In this document: positions 25,823 to 34,804 of the stretch, piece after piece
Layout: every line of letters begins with the position of its first letter
Position numbering within the stretch: the stretch's first letter is position 1
Assembly: GCF_014648895.1 (NCBI RefSeq)
Contig: NZ_BMRZ01000014.1
Location: 1-64,000, forward strand
Source: Streptomyces tanashiensis
Lineage (GTDB): Bacteria; Actinomycetota; Actinomycetes; Streptomycetales; Streptomycetaceae
Direction of reading: 5' to 3'
Length of the DNA: 64,000 bases
Made by a program: the position numbers and the translations under genes
Notes under the pieces: model-generated
Seen by the model: only the letters and a program-made list of their open reading frames with translations
Database searches by the model: none
What the model was told of the DNA's origin: nothing

Positions 25823-27148
25823 TCAGCAGGCGTCGAGGAAGCGGTCCAGGACGCGGACGCCGAACTTGAGGCCGTCCACCGGGACCCGCTCGTCCACGCC
25901 GTGGAACATGCCGGCGAAGTCGAGCTCCGGCGGCAGCTGGAGCGGCGCGAAGCCGAAGCAGCGGATGCCGAGGTCGTCGAAGGACTTGGCGTCGGTGCCG
26001 CCCGAGAGCATGTACGGCACGGCGCGGGCGATCGGGTCCTCGGCGCGCAGCGCCAGCTGCATGGCGTCCACCAGGGCGCCGTCGAAGCTGGTCTCCAGGG
26101 CCTTGTCGCCGTGCACGTCCTCGCGCTTCACGCGGGGCCCGAGGATCCGGTCGAGGTCGGCCAGGAACTCCTGCTCGTACCCGGGCAGGAAGCGGCCGTC
26201 GACGTGGGCCGTGGCCTGGCCGGGGATCACGTTCACCTTGTAGCCGGCACCCAGCATCGTCGGGGCGGCCGAGTTGCGGAGGGTGGCGCCGACCATCTTG
26301 GCGATGCCGCCGAGCTTGGCGAGGGTGCCGTCCATGTCCTCGGGGTCGAGCGGGGTGCCCAGGGCGTCCGAGAGCTCGTCCAGGAAGGACCGCACGGTCT
26401 TGGTGACCCTCACCGGCCACTGGTGGCGGCCGAGGCGGCCCACGGCCTCGCAGAGCTCCGTGATGGCGTTGTCGTCATTGGTCATGGAGCCGTGGCCCGC
26501 CGTGCCCTCGACGGTCAGCCGCATCCAGTGCATGCCCTTCTGGGCCGTCTCGACCAGGTAGAGCCGCAGGTTCTCGTTGACGGTGAAGGAGAAGCCGCCG
26601 ACCTCGCCGATCGCCTCCGTGACCCCGTCGAAGAGGTCGCGGTGCTTGTCGACCAGGTGCCGGGCGCCGTAGGTGCCGCCGGCCTCCTCGTCGGCGAGGA
26701 AGGCGAGGACGATGTCGCGCGGGGGCTTGCGGCCGCTGCGCAGCCGGTCCCGGACGACCGCGAGGGTCATCGCGTCCATGTCCTTCATGTCGACGGCCCC
26801 GCGGCCCCAGACGCAGCCGTCGGCGATCTCGCCCGAGAAGGGGTGGTGGGTCCAGTCCTCGGCGTTGGCCGGGACGACGTCGGTGTGACCGTGGATGAGC
26901 AGGGCCGGACGCGACGGGTCCTCGCCCTCGATCCGGGCGACGGTGGAGGCCCGCCCCTTGTGCGACTCGATGATCTTCGGCTCGAGGCCGACCTCCGCGA
27001 GCTTCTCGGCGACGTACTCGGCCGCCGCCCGCTCTCCCGGTCCGGAGTGGTCGCCGTAGTTGCTGGTGTCGATGCGGATGAGGTCGCGACAGAGGTCCAC
27101 CACCTCGTCCTCGCCGCTGACGTTCCGGGTCGTGTTCGACTCGCTCAC
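25823..27148 (-). CDS. M20 family metallopeptidase (dipeptidase/deacylase type)
   Basis: 441 residues, cytoplasmic zinc hydrolase acting on small peptides or N-acyl amino acids. Metal ligands are visible: His-x-Asp in LLIHGHTDVVP (~100), GAVDMKDMDAM (bridging Asp), catalytic Glu and ligand in FLADEEAGG (~175), and a late His in GMFHGVDERV. The dimerisation domain starts with GMHWMRLTVEGTAGHGS. The GTG at 27148 has GGAGGAAG 6 nt upstream. Stands alone between chpH and tRNA-Leu; substrate not evident. Confidence 0.88.
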   Translation of the reverse strand: MSESNTTRNVSGEDEVVDLCRDLIRIDTSNYGDHSGPGERAAAEYVAEKLAEVGLEPKIIESHKGRASTVARIEGEDPSRPALLIHGHTDVVPANAEDWTHHPFSGEIADGCVWGRGAVDMKDMDAMTLAVVRDRLRSGRKPPRDIVLAFLADEEAGGTYGARHLVDKHRDLFDGVTEAIGEVGGFSFTVNENLRLYLVETAQKGMHWMRLTVEGTAGHGSMTNDDNAITELCEAVGRLGRHQWPVRVTKTVRSFLDELSDALGTPLDPEDMDGTLAKLGGIAKMVGATLRNSAAPTMLGAGYKVNVIPGQATAHVDGRFLPGYEQEFLADLDRILGPRVKREDVHGDKALETSFDGALVDAMQLALRAEDPIARAVPYMLSGGTDAKSFDDLGIRCFGFAPLQLPPELDFAGMFHGVDERVPVDGLKFGVRVLDRFLDAC

Positions 27149-27356
27149 GCTGCTTCCTCCCACTCCGTGCCCCACGTGATTCCTTGTGATCTCCCCCATC
27201 CTCCCGCGTGGCCCCCTCGGCGCCCAAGGGCGCCGGTCGGCCGACACGCTGCTGTCACATGCCGGAGGCCGACCGGGGGTGGTGATCGACCACTCCGAAT
27301 GTTTGCTATGGTTTTCCTCGTCGGAAGGGCCCAGCGGCCAGGAAGACAGACACCTT

Positions 27357-27444
27357 GTCCGGGTGGCGGAATGGCAGACGCGCTAGCTTGAGGTGCTAGT
27401 GCCCTTTATCGGGCGTGGGGGTTCAAGTCCCCCCTCGGACACCA
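27357..27444 (+). tRNA. tRNA-Leu (anticodon GAG)
   Basis: 88 nt including an encoded CCA. The acceptor GTCCGGG pairs with CTCGGAC (one G-U). The anticodon stem CTAGC/GCTAG encloses the loop TTGAGGT, so the anticodon is GAG. A long variable arm and the T-arm with GTTCAAGTC are present, as expected for a class II leucine tRNA. A TATGGT box at 27307-27312 is a likely -10. A strong terminator follows at once. Confidence 0.95.
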
Positions 27445-27447
27445 GCG

Positions 27448-27480
27448 AAGGACCCCACATCTTGTGGGGTCCTTCTTGTT
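27448..27480 (+). terminator. Terminator of tRNA-Leu
   Basis: AAGGACCCCACA (27448-27459) pairs with TGTGGGGTCCTT (27463-27474), 3-nt loop, then CTTGTT. Confidence 0.85.
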
Positions 27481-27507
27481 ACGGCGGCAGGACTCACGGC
27501 GGTACCG

Positions 27508-28434
27508 GTGCGACGCAGATCCAAGGCCCCTTCCTCGCCCCTCCCCCAGCGGCTCGGGATCGATCCCGTGCGGGTGCGGTTGCCGGAGGATCCCGAGGAG
27601 GGCTGGACGACCGTCCGGGAGTATCTGGTCGGACGGTACGGGGCCGCCGTCGGGGCCGGGCGGGTCGAGGAGATGCTGCGGGACGGGCGGTTCGTCGGGG
27701 TCGACGGGCCGGTCGGCGCGGACGAGCCGTACGTCGCGGGGCGGTACCTCTGGTTCCACCGGGACTTTCCGGCCGAGACGCCCGTGCCCTTCGAGGTCGC
27801 GGTCGTGCACCGGGACGAGCGGATCGTGGTGGCCGACAAGCCGCACTTCCTGGCGACCATGCCCCGGGGGCGGCATGTGACGGAGACCGCGCTCGCCCGG
27901 CTACGGCGTGACCTGGGGCTTCCGTTCCTTCAGCCCGCGCACCGGCTGGACCGGCTGACGGCGGGGCTCGTGCTGTTCGTCGTACGGCCGGAGGACCGGG
28001 GGGCGTACCAGACGCTGTTCCGGGACCGGGCCGTGCGCAAGGAGTACGAGGCGGTGGCGCCGTACGACCCGGCGGTCGAGCTGCCGGTGACCGTGCGGAG
28101 CCGGATCGAGAAGGAGCGCGGGGTGATGGCCGCCCGGGAGGTGCCGGGCGAGCCGAACGCCGAGAGCCGGATCGAGCTGGTGGCGCACGCGGGCGGGCTC
28201 GGGCGGTACCGGCTGGTGCCCGTGACCGGGCGGACCCATCAGCTGCGGGTGCACATGAACGCCCTGGGGCTGCCGATCCTCGACGATCCGGTCTATCCGG
28301 TGGTCCGTGAGGACGGGCCGGAGGACTTCTCGCGTCCGCTGCGACTGCTCGCGCGGACGCTGGAGTTCACCGACCCGTTCACGGGCGATGCCAGGAGCTT
28401 CGGGAGCCGGCTGCGGCTCAGTGGCCCCTGCTGA
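27508..28434 (+). CDS. RluA-family RNA pseudouridine synthase
   Basis: 308 residues; converts uridine to pseudouridine in rRNA or tRNA. The catalytic motif HRLDRLTAGLVLFV (Asp in HRLDR) is near residue 140, preceded by VVADKPHFLATMPRG, with GRTHQLRVHMNALGLPILDDPVYP further on, all typical of RluA. The target base cannot be inferred. The GTG at 27508 is a guess; no strong ribosome-binding site is seen and there are no better starts downstream before the domain. It begins 33 nt after the tRNA-Leu terminator. Its last 17 nt overlap the end of the convergent MBL gene. Confidence 0.87.
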   Translation: MRRRSKAPSSPLPQRLGIDPVRVRLPEDPEEGWTTVREYLVGRYGAAVGAGRVEEMLRDGRFVGVDGPVGADEPYVAGRYLWFHRDFPAETPVPFEVAVVHRDERIVVADKPHFLATMPRGRHVTETALARLRRDLGLPFLQPAHRLDRLTAGLVLFVVRPEDRGAYQTLFRDRAVRKEYEAVAPYDPAVELPVTVRSRIEKERGVMAAREVPGEPNAESRIELVAHAGGLGRYRLVPVTGRTHQLRVHMNALGLPILDDPVYPVVREDGPEDFSRPLRLLARTLEFTDPFTGDARSFGSRLRLSGPC

Positions 28435-29047
28435 TCCACTCCTCCAGGTGGGGGGCCTCGGCGCCGATCGTGGTGGTGTCGCCGTGGCCGGTGCGGACGA
28501 CCGTCTCCGGCGGCAGGGTCAGGAGCTTCTCGCGGATCGAGTCCACGATCGTCGGGAAGTCCGAGTAGGACCGGCCGGTCGCGCCGGGGCCGCCCTGGAA
28601 GAGGGTGTCGCCGGTGAAGACCGTGCCGAGGTCGGGGGCGTGCAGGGAGACCGCCCCGGGGGCGTGGCCCGGGGTGTGGAGGACCGTGAGGTCCGTGCCT
28701 GCGATGGTGAGGACCTGGCCGTCGGCGAGCTCGCCGTCCGGGCTGTGGTCGGGGTGGGTGAGCTTCCACAGCGGCTGGTCGGCCGGGTGGAGGAGGATCC
28801 GGGCGCCGGTGGCGGCGGCGAGGGCCGGGGCGGCGTCGATGTGGTCGTCGTGGGCGTGCGTGCAGACGATGGCGCGCAGGGCCCGGCCGTCCAGCGCCGC
28901 GAGGATCGCCTCGGCGTCGTGGGCGGCGTCGATGACGAGGGCCTCGGTGTCGTCGCCGACGATCCAGACGTTGTTGTCGACGTCCCAGGTGCCGCCGTCG
29001 AGGCTGAACGTTCCGGAGGTGACCAGGTGGTCGATGCGGACGGACAT
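28418..29047 (-). CDS. Metallo-beta-lactamase-fold hydrolase coupled to formaldehyde dehydrogenase
   Basis: 209 residues, glyoxalase II-like. Metal motif CTHAHDDHIDAAPAL near residue 63, further His in LHTPGHAPGAVSLH and Asp in VFTGDTLFQGGPG, last His in VVRTGHGDTT. The start codon overlaps the stop of the upstream dehydrogenase gene by one base (TGATG), so expression is coupled. An orthologous pair exists in mycobacteria (mscR/adhE2 with an MBL neighbour). A thioesterase role on the S-formyl-mycothiol product is a reasonable inference and untested here. Confidence 0.85.
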   Translation of the reverse strand: MSVRIDHLVTSGTFSLDGGTWDVDNNVWIVGDDTEALVIDAAHDAEAILAALDGRALRAIVCTHAHDDHIDAAPALAAATGARILLHPADQPLWKLTHPDHSPDGELADGQVLTIAGTDLTVLHTPGHAPGAVSLHAPDLGTVFTGDTLFQGGPGATGRSYSDFPTIVDSIREKLLTLPPETVVRTGHGDTTTIGAEAPHLEEWISRGH

Positions 29048-30132
29048 CAGAGGACCACCACCGAGCGGAGGACGTCGCCCTCGTGCATGCGGGCGAAGGC
29101 CTTCTCGACGTCGCCGAGGCCGATGGTCTCGGTGACGAAGGCGGCGAGGTCGATGCGCCCCTGCTGGTGCAGGTCGATGAGCATCGGGAAGTCGCGCGAC
29201 GGCAGACAGTCCCCGTACCAGGAGGACTTGAGCGAGCCGCCGCGGCCGAAGACGTCGAGGAGCGGGAGTTCCAGCTTCATCTCGGGGCTGGGGACGCCGA
29301 CGAGGACGACGGTGCCGGCGAGGTCGCGGGCGTAGAAGGCCTGCTCGTACGTCTCGGGGCGGCCGACGGCCTCGATGACGACGTCGGCGCCGAAGCCGCC
29401 GGTGAGCTCGCGGATCGCCTCGACGGCGTCGGCGGTGCGGGAGTTGACGGTGTGGGTGGCGCCCATCTCCCGGGCCTTGTCGAGCTTCCGGTCGTCGATG
29501 TCGACGGCGATGATCTTCGCGGCTCCGGCGAGGCGGGCGCCGACGACGGCCGCGTCGCCGACGCCGCCGCAGCCGATGACGGCGACGGTGTCGCCGCGGC
29601 CGACGTTCCCGGTGTTGATCGCGGCGCCGATGCCGGCCATCACGCCGCAGCCGAGGAGGCCCGCGACCTCGGGCGCGACGGCCGGGTCGACCTTGGTGCA
29701 CTGGCCGGCGGCGACGAGGGTCTTCTCGGCGAAGGCGCCGATGCCGAGGGCCGGGGAGAGCTCCGTCCCGTCGAGCAGGGTCATCTTCTGCTTCGCGTTG
29801 TGGGTGGCGAAGCAGTACCAGGGACGGCCGCGGAGACAGGCACGGCAGGTCCCGCAGACGGCGCGCCAGTTGAGGATCACGAAGTCGCCGGGGACGACGT
29901 CGGTGACGCCCTCGCCGACGGACTCGACGATTCCCGCGGCCTCGTGGCCGAGCAGGAAGGGGAACTCGTCGTTGATCGCGCCCTGCTTGTAGTGCAGATC
30001 GGTGTGGCAGACGCCGCAGGCCTGGATCTTCACGACGGCCTCGCCGGGGCCGGGATCGGGGATCACGATGGTCTCGACGCGTACCGGTTCGTTCCTGCCC
30101 GGGGCGATGACCCCCTGGACGTGCTGCGGCAT
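29047..30132 (-). CDS. S-(hydroxymethyl)mycothiol dehydrogenase
   Basis: NAD-dependent formaldehyde dehydrogenase that uses mycothiol; homologues also reduce S-nitrosomycothiol. The 361-residue zinc alcohol dehydrogenase has the catalytic Zn ligands [11 protein letters not shown] and [15 protein letters not shown], structural Zn cysteines [15 protein letters not shown], and the NAD fold [15 protein letters not shown] near residue 190. High similarity to the actinobacterial mycothiol branch is clear from the N-terminal [13 protein letters not shown]. The start ATG has GGAGGAAGGGAAG upstream. First gene of a two-gene operon with the MBL hydrolase. Links functionally to mshC, which makes the thiol cofactor. 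Confidence 0.92.
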   Translation of the reverse strand: MPQHVQGVIAPGRNEPVRVETIVIPDPGPGEAVVKIQACGVCHTDLHYKQGAINDEFPFLLGHEAAGIVESVGEGVTDVVPGDFVILNWRAVCGTCRACLRGRPWYCFATHNAKQKMTLLDGTELSPALGIGAFAEKTLVAAGQCTKVDPAVAPEVAGLLGCGVMAGIGAAINTGNVGRGDTVAVIGCGGVGDAAVVGARLAGAAKIIAVDIDDRKLDKAREMGATHTVNSRTADAVEAIRELTGGFGADVVIEAVGRPETYEQAFYARDLAGTVVLVGVPSPEMKLELPLLDVFGRGGSLKSSWYGDCLPSRDFPMLIDLHQQGRIDLAAFVTETIGLGDVEKAFARMHEGDVLRSVVVL

Positions 30133-30202
30133 CGCGAACTTCCCTTCCTCCGAGCGGATCTTGTAAGGCTCTTGCGTACCACTATCTCCTGACAAAAGGC
30201 GA

Positions 30203-30231
30203 GACCCCCGCAGGCCGTGCCTGTGGGGGTC
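30203..30231 (-). terminator. Terminator of the amino-acid permease gene
   Basis: GACCCCCGCAGGC / GCCTGTGGGGGTC with a 3-nt loop, followed on the minus strand by TCGCCTTTTG. It lies between the permease and the dehydrogenase promoter. Confidence 0.8.
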
Positions 30232-30255
30232 CCGCCGTCTCCCGTGGGGGGAGTC

Positions 30256-31716
30256 TCAGTCCTGGTGTGCCGCGGAGGTGGTGCGGACCCGGCGGCGGAC
30301 CAGGAACCAGCCGCCGACGAGCGCCGCGGCGATGAGCGGCAGGCAGTTCACGGTGGTGCGGCCGATGCCGCCGTCCATCCACATCAGGACGAGGACGGAG
30401 GCGAGGAAGCCCAGGGTCACGATCTGGGTGTACGGGGCCCAGGGCAGGTTGTAGCCGGGGCGGGTGACCCGGCCCTTCTCGGCGCTGCGCCAGAAGAGCA
30501 GCGAGCAGACCATGATCATGGCCCAGGTGCCGATGATGCCGATGGAGGCGAAGTTGAGGACCAGTTCGAAGGCCTCGCCGGGCATGACGTAGTTGAGGGC
30601 TACGCCGAGGACGCCGAAGCCCGCGGTGAGCAGGATGCCGCCGTAGGGGACGCCGCCCTTGTTCATGACGCCGGTGAACTTGGGCGCGGAGCCGGCGAGC
30701 GACATGGAGCGCAGGATGCGGCCGGTGGAGTAGAGGCCCGAGTTGAGGCTGGAGAGGGCGGCGGTGAGGACGACGAGGTTCATCACGCCGGCGGCGCCGG
30801 GGATGCCCAGCTTGTCGAAGACGGTGACGAAGGGGCTCTGGTCACCGGAGTACGCGGTGTACGGGAGGATCAGGGCGAGCAGGATCACGGAGCCGACGTA
30901 GAAGAGGCCCACGCGCCACATGATCGAGTTGATCGCCTTCGGCATGATCTTCTCGGGGTTCTCGGTCTCGCCTGCGGCGACGCCGCAGAGTTCGACGGAG
31001 GCGTAGGCGAAGACGACGCCCTGGATGAGCAGCAGCATCGGCATCATGCCGTTGGGGAAGATGCCGCCGTTGTCGGTGATGTTGGCGAGGCCCGGGGTGT
31101 GGCCGCCGACGTCGTGCGAGGTGACGACGAGGAAGATGCCGACGAGCATGAAGGCGACCAGGGCGGCGACCTTGATGATGGCGAACCAGAACTCCATCTC
31201 GCCGAAGTACTTCACGGAGATGAGGTTGGCGGCGAGGACGACCGCGAGGGCGATGAGGGCGAGGACCCACTGGGGGACGTCGCTGAACATGGCCCAGAAG
31301 TGGGCGTAGGTGGCGGCCGCGGTGATGTCGGCGACGGCGGTGGTCGACCAGTTGAGGAAGTACAGCCAGCCGGCCGTGTAGGCGCCCTTCTCGCCCATGA
31401 ACTCACGGGCGTAGGAGACGAAGGCGCCGGAGGAGGGACGGTAGAGCACCAGCTCGCCGAGGGCGCGCACCACGAAGAAGGCGAAGACGCCGCAGACGGC
31501 GTACGCGATGAAGAGCGACGGGCCCGCCTGGGACATGCGGCCGCCGGCGCCCAGGAAGAGGCCGGTACCGATGGCGCCGCCGATCGCGATCATGTTGATG
31601 TGCCGGGACTTGAGGTCCTTGCGGTATCCGGCGTCGCCTGCGTCGACGTGGGGGGAGGCGGCCGGGTTCGCCGGAGCGGCGGACAGCGGCTCGGCCGCGG
31701 TGACGCGGTCAGTCAT
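30256..31716 (-). CDS. Amino acid permease (APC family, asparagine/GABA type)
   Basis: 486 residues, about 12 transmembrane helices, proton-coupled amino-acid uptake. The family start HINMIAIGGAIGTGLFLGAGG (helix 1), FFVVRALGELVLYRPSSGAFVSYAREFMG, and VFAYASVELCGVAAGETENPEKIMPKAIN (helix 6 region) are characteristic of the AnsP/GabP/CycA branch. Closest in my recollection to L-asparagine permeases, but specificity is not provable here. The ATG at 31716 has an AAGG upstream. Monocistronic, with its own terminator. Confidence 0.86.
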   Translation of the reverse strand: MTDRVTAAEPLSAAPANPAASPHVDAGDAGYRKDLKSRHINMIAIGGAIGTGLFLGAGGRMSQAGPSLFIAYAVCGVFAFFVVRALGELVLYRPSSGAFVSYAREFMGEKGAYTAGWLYFLNWSTTAVADITAAATYAHFWAMFSDVPQWVLALIALAVVLAANLISVKYFGEMEFWFAIIKVAALVAFMLVGIFLVVTSHDVGGHTPGLANITDNGGIFPNGMMPMLLLIQGVVFAYASVELCGVAAGETENPEKIMPKAINSIMWRVGLFYVGSVILLALILPYTAYSGDQSPFVTVFDKLGIPGAAGVMNLVVLTAALSSLNSGLYSTGRILRSMSLAGSAPKFTGVMNKGGVPYGGILLTAGFGVLGVALNYVMPGEAFELVLNFASIGIIGTWAMIMVCSLLFWRSAEKGRVTRPGYNLPWAPYTQIVTLGFLASVLVLMWMDGGIGRTTVNCLPLIAAALVGGWFLVRRRVRTTSAAHQD

Positions 31717-31896
31717 GGAGTTGTTCGCCTTCGTGAGGGGGCTGTGCGGTACCCGGCCGTACCTGGATGGGGGGTGTCCCCGGCACGGCCAGCGCACATA
31801 CTCACGGCAACGGCGCCCCACTGACTGTGACGCATGTCACTGAACGCCCATATTTGAGCTAGTTCAGAGCTTACGGACGGGTAACGCCCGGATGAA

Positions 31897-32598
31897 CTAC
31901 GGGGCGAGGACGTCCAGCTCCTGGAGGGCGCCGACGGCGATCTGACGCGTGAGCTCCTCGGCGCGCGCCGCGTCCCGCTCCCGTACGGCCTCGGCGACCT
32001 GGACGTGGAGGGTGACGGCGGCCGGGTCGGGGTCCTCGAACATCACGTGGTGGTGGGTGCGGCCGGTGAGGACCTCGGCGACGACGTCGCCGAGCCGGGC
32101 GAACATCTCGTTCCCGGAGGCGTTGAGCACGACCCGGTGGAAGGCGATGTCGTGGACGAGGTACTCCTCCAGGCGCCGGCCGCGCGAAGTGGCGACCATG
32201 CCGAGGGCCTGCTCGGTGAGTTCGCGGCACTGCTCGGGGGTGGCGTGCAGGGCGGCCAGTCCGGCGGCGACCGGCTCGACGGCCGAGCGGAGCACGGTGA
32301 GCGAGCGGAGCTGGCGGGGGCGGTCGGCGCCGGCGAGGCGCCAGCGGATGACCTGGGGGTCGTACACGTTCCAGCTGGCCGTGGGGAGCACGGTCACACC
32401 GACGCGGCGGCGCGACTCGACGAGGTGCATGGACTCCAGGACCCGCACGACCTCGCGGACCACGGTCCGGGAGACGTCGAAGCGTTGGGCGAGCTCGTCG
32501 GTGCGCAGCACGGTGCCCGGCGGGTACTCCCCGGCGGTGATCGCGAGACCCAGGGTGGCCAGGACGTGTGAGTGGAGCCCCTGGGCCGGTGTCGTCAT
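31897..32598 (-). CDS. gntR: FadR-type GntR regulator of gluconate use
   Basis: 233-residue repressor. Residues ~5-75 form the winged HTH (LATLGLAITAGEYPPGTVLRTDELAQRFDVSRTVVREVVRVLESMHLV); residues ~90-230 are the helical FCD ligand domain with metal-binding-type residues (HDIAFHRVVLNASGN, TLHVQVAEAV). Divergent from gntK-gntP, with which it shares a 158-bp control region. A TAGGCT -10 box lies 7 nt before the ATG, so its mRNA is probably leaderless. Same position and partners as the S. coelicolor gluconate regulator, so gluconate or 6-phosphogluconate is the expected ligand. Confidence 0.9.
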   Translation of the reverse strand: MTTPAQGLHSHVLATLGLAITAGEYPPGTVLRTDELAQRFDVSRTVVREVVRVLESMHLVESRRRVGVTVLPTASWNVYDPQVIRWRLAGADRPRQLRSLTVLRSAVEPVAAGLAALHATPEQCRELTEQALGMVATSRGRRLEEYLVHDIAFHRVVLNASGNEMFARLGDVVAEVLTGRTHHHVMFEDPDPAAVTLHVQVAEAVRERDAARAEELTRQIAVGALQELDVLAP

Positions 32599-32645
32599 GG
32601 CGATCAGCCTATGCGCGCGGGACCCCGTGGCCACACCCGGGAATG

Positions 32646-32660
32646 AAAAGTACGACTTTT
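32646..32660. promoter_or_regulatory. Putative GntR operator
   Basis: The palindrome AAAAGT-ACG-ACTTTT has the GT-N3-AC core seen at FadR-type GntR sites. A second GT-N3-AC (GTCGTAC, 32682-32688) lies 25 bp further toward gntK. Both are in the divergent gntR/gntK control region. Confidence 0.6.
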
Positions 32661-32756
32661 ACGTCACAGACTCTTGAATACGTCGTACCCAATGGGTTTC
32701 ATGAGCGCGACGGATTCACCGAATCGATGTCGATGAAGACAGCGAGGCACCCCCCC

Positions 32757-33290
32757 ATGAGCACCACCCCCCTCTCCGCTCCCCCGGTCGTCGTCGTGAT
32801 GGGCGTCGCCGGGACCGGCAAGACCACCATCGGTCCGCTGGTCGCGGAGGCGCTCGGCCTGCCGTACGCCGAGGGCGACGACTTCCACCCGGCGGCCAAC
32901 GTCGCCAAGATGTCGGCCGGCGTCCCGCTGGACGACACGGACCGGGGGCCCTGGCTCGACGCCATCGGGGAGTGGGCGCACGGCCGGGCCGGGCTCGGCG
33001 GGGTCGTGAGCAGCTCGGCGCTCAAGCGGGTCTACCGGGACCGGCTGCGTGCCGCCGCGCCCGGGGTCGTCTTCCTGCATCTGACCGGTGACCGGGAGCT
33101 GATCGAGGGGCGGATGGCCGCGCGCAAGGGCCACTTCATGCCCACGGCGCTCCTCGACTCCCAGTTCGCCACCCTGCAGCCGCTGCAGGACGACGAGGCC
33201 GGCGTCGCCGTCGACGTCTCCGGCACGCCGGAGGAGATCACCGCCCGTGCCGTCGCCGCCCTGCGCGGCCTGGACGGCCTGGACGGCTGA
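32757..33290 (+). CDS. gntK: Gluconokinase
   Basis: ATP-dependent phosphorylation of D-gluconate to 6-phosphogluconate. 177 residues, P-loop kinase: VVVVMGVAGTGKTTIGPLVAEALG near residue 12, substrate motif YAEGDDFHPAANVAKMSAGVPLDDTDRGPWLD, then SSSALKRVYRDRLR and a lid segment ARKGHFMP. Normal length for the GntK/IdnK family. The ATG at 32757 has a weak GCGAGG upstream. An in-frame ATG at 32727 is possible but lacks any site. 63 nt before gntP, likely one operon. Confidence 0.93.
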   Translation: MSTTPLSAPPVVVVMGVAGTGKTTIGPLVAEALGLPYAEGDDFHPAANVAKMSAGVPLDDTDRGPWLDAIGEWAHGRAGLGGVVSSSALKRVYRDRLRAAAPGVVFLHLTGDRELIEGRMAARKGHFMPTALLDSQFATLQPLQDDEAGVAVDVSGTPEEITARAVAALRGLDGLDG

Positions 33291-33353
33291 CTCTCCCCCG
33301 TACTCCCCCGCACCCCCGCCCCCCCTTCCTGCCCGTACGAAGGACACACCACC

Positions 33354-34751
33354 GTGACCAGTCTCAGCGTCGAGACCCTGGCAGCGGACGCCGCCGAACC
33401 GATCACCTCGGCAGGCAACGCCCAGCTCGGGATCGCCGTGCTCGCCGGCATCGCCGTCATCGTCCTGCTCATCACCAAGTTCAAGCTGCACGCGTTCCTG
33501 GCGCTGACCATCGGGTCGCTGGCGCTCGGCGCGTTCGCGGGTGCCCCGCTCGCGGACACCATCAAGTCGTTCAGCACCGGACTCGGCAACACCGTGGCCG
33601 GTGTGGGCGTGCTCATCGCGCTCGGCGCGATCCTCGGCAAGCTGCTCGCCGACTCCGGCGGCGCCGACCAGATCGTGGACACGATCCTGGCGAAGACCGG
33701 CAAGCGGGCCATGCCGTGGGCGATGGTCCTGATCGCCTCCGTGATCGGTCTGCCGCTCTTCTTCGAGGTCGGCATCGTGCTGCTGATCCCGGTGGTCCTC
33801 ATGGTCGCCAAGCGCGGCAACTACTCGCTGATGCGCATCGGCATCCCGGCCCTGGCCGGACTGTCCGTGATGCACGGCCTCATCCCGCCGCACCCCGGCC
33901 CGCTCGTCGCGATCGACGCGGTCGGCGCCAACCTGGGCGTGACCCTCGCGCTCGGCCTGGTCGTCGCCGTCCCCACCGTGATCATCGCCGGCCCGGTCTT
34001 CTCCAGGTACGCCGCCCGCTGGGTGGACATCCAGGCCCCGGAGAGCATGATCCCGACCCGCCCCTCCGAGGACCTGGAGAAGCGTCCCGGCTTCGGCGCC
34101 ACCGTCGCGACCATCCTGCTGCCCGTCGTCCTGATGCTGGTCAAGGCGCTCGTCGACATCGTGGTCGACGACCCCGAGAACGGCGTGCAGAAGGTCACCG
34201 ACGTCATCGGCTCCCCGCTGATCGCCCTGCTCGCGGCCGTCATAGTCGGGATGTTCACGCTGGGCCGGGCGGCCGGCTTCACCAAGGAGCGGCTGAACTC
34301 GACCGTCGAGAAGTCCCTCGCTCCCATCGCCGGCATCCTGCTGATCGTCGGCGCGGGCGGCGGCTTCAAGCAGACCCTGATCGACATCGGCGTCGGCCAG
34401 ATGATCCTCGACTTCTCGAAGAACTGGTCGATCCCGGCCCTGCTGCTCGCCTGGCTGATCGCGGTCGCGATCCGGCTCGCGACCGGCTCGGCCACCGTGG
34501 CGACGATCTCGGCGGCCGGCCTGGTGGCCCCGCTCGCCGAGGGCATGTCGACCGGTGAGGTCTCGCTGCTCGTCCTCGCCATCGGTGCCGGCTCGCTCTT
34601 CTTCAGCCACGTCAACGACGCCGGGTTCTGGCTGGTGAAGGAGTACTTCGGCATGAACGTCGGCCAGACGATCAAGACCTGGTCGGTGATGGAGACGATC
34701 ATCTCGGTCGTGGGCATCGTGTTCGTGCTGCTGCTGTCGCTGGTGCTGTAG
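33354..34751 (+). CDS. gntP: Gluconate:H+ symporter, GntP family
   Basis: 465 residues, about 12 to 14 hydrophobic helices, inner membrane gluconate uptake. Family signatures are LHAFLALTIGSLALG, GNTVAGVGVLIALGAILGKLLADSGGAD, SVIGLPLFFEVGIVLLIPV and LSVMHGLIPPHPGPLVAIDAVGANLG, and the late LFFSHVNDAGFWLVKEYFG. The GTG at 33354 has GAAGGAC 8 nt upstream. Follows gntK, regulated with it by GntR. A strong terminator follows. Confidence 0.94.
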   Translation: MTSLSVETLAADAAEPITSAGNAQLGIAVLAGIAVIVLLITKFKLHAFLALTIGSLALGAFAGAPLADTIKSFSTGLGNTVAGVGVLIALGAILGKLLADSGGADQIVDTILAKTGKRAMPWAMVLIASVIGLPLFFEVGIVLLIPVVLMVAKRGNYSLMRIGIPALAGLSVMHGLIPPHPGPLVAIDAVGANLGVTLALGLVVAVPTVIIAGPVFSRYAARWVDIQAPESMIPTRPSEDLEKRPGFGATVATILLPVVLMLVKALVDIVVDDPENGVQKVTDVIGSPLIALLAAVIVGMFTLGRAAGFTKERLNSTVEKSLAPIAGILLIVGAGGGFKQTLIDIGVGQMILDFSKNWSIPALLLAWLIAVAIRLATGSATVATISAAGLVAPLAEGMSTGEVSLLVLAIGAGSLFFSHVNDAGFWLVKEYFGMNVGQTIKTWSVMETIISVVGIVFVLLLSLVL

Positions 34752-34765
34752 GCGAGCCCGTACGT

Positions 34766-34799
34766 GCGGAGGGGCCCCGGAGATCCGGGGCCCCTCCGC
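34766..34799. terminator. Bidirectional terminator
   Basis: A 15-bp perfect stem (34766-34780 with 34785-34799), 4-nt loop, between convergent gntP and an LLM gene. Confidence 0.8.
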
Positions 34800-34804
34800 C
34801 GTGC

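Noticed and set aside
27357-27444. tRNA-Leu as an attachment site for an integrative element
   Set aside because: tRNA genes are common integration sites, but no integrase, no repeated 3' tRNA end and no foreign gene block is seen on either side.
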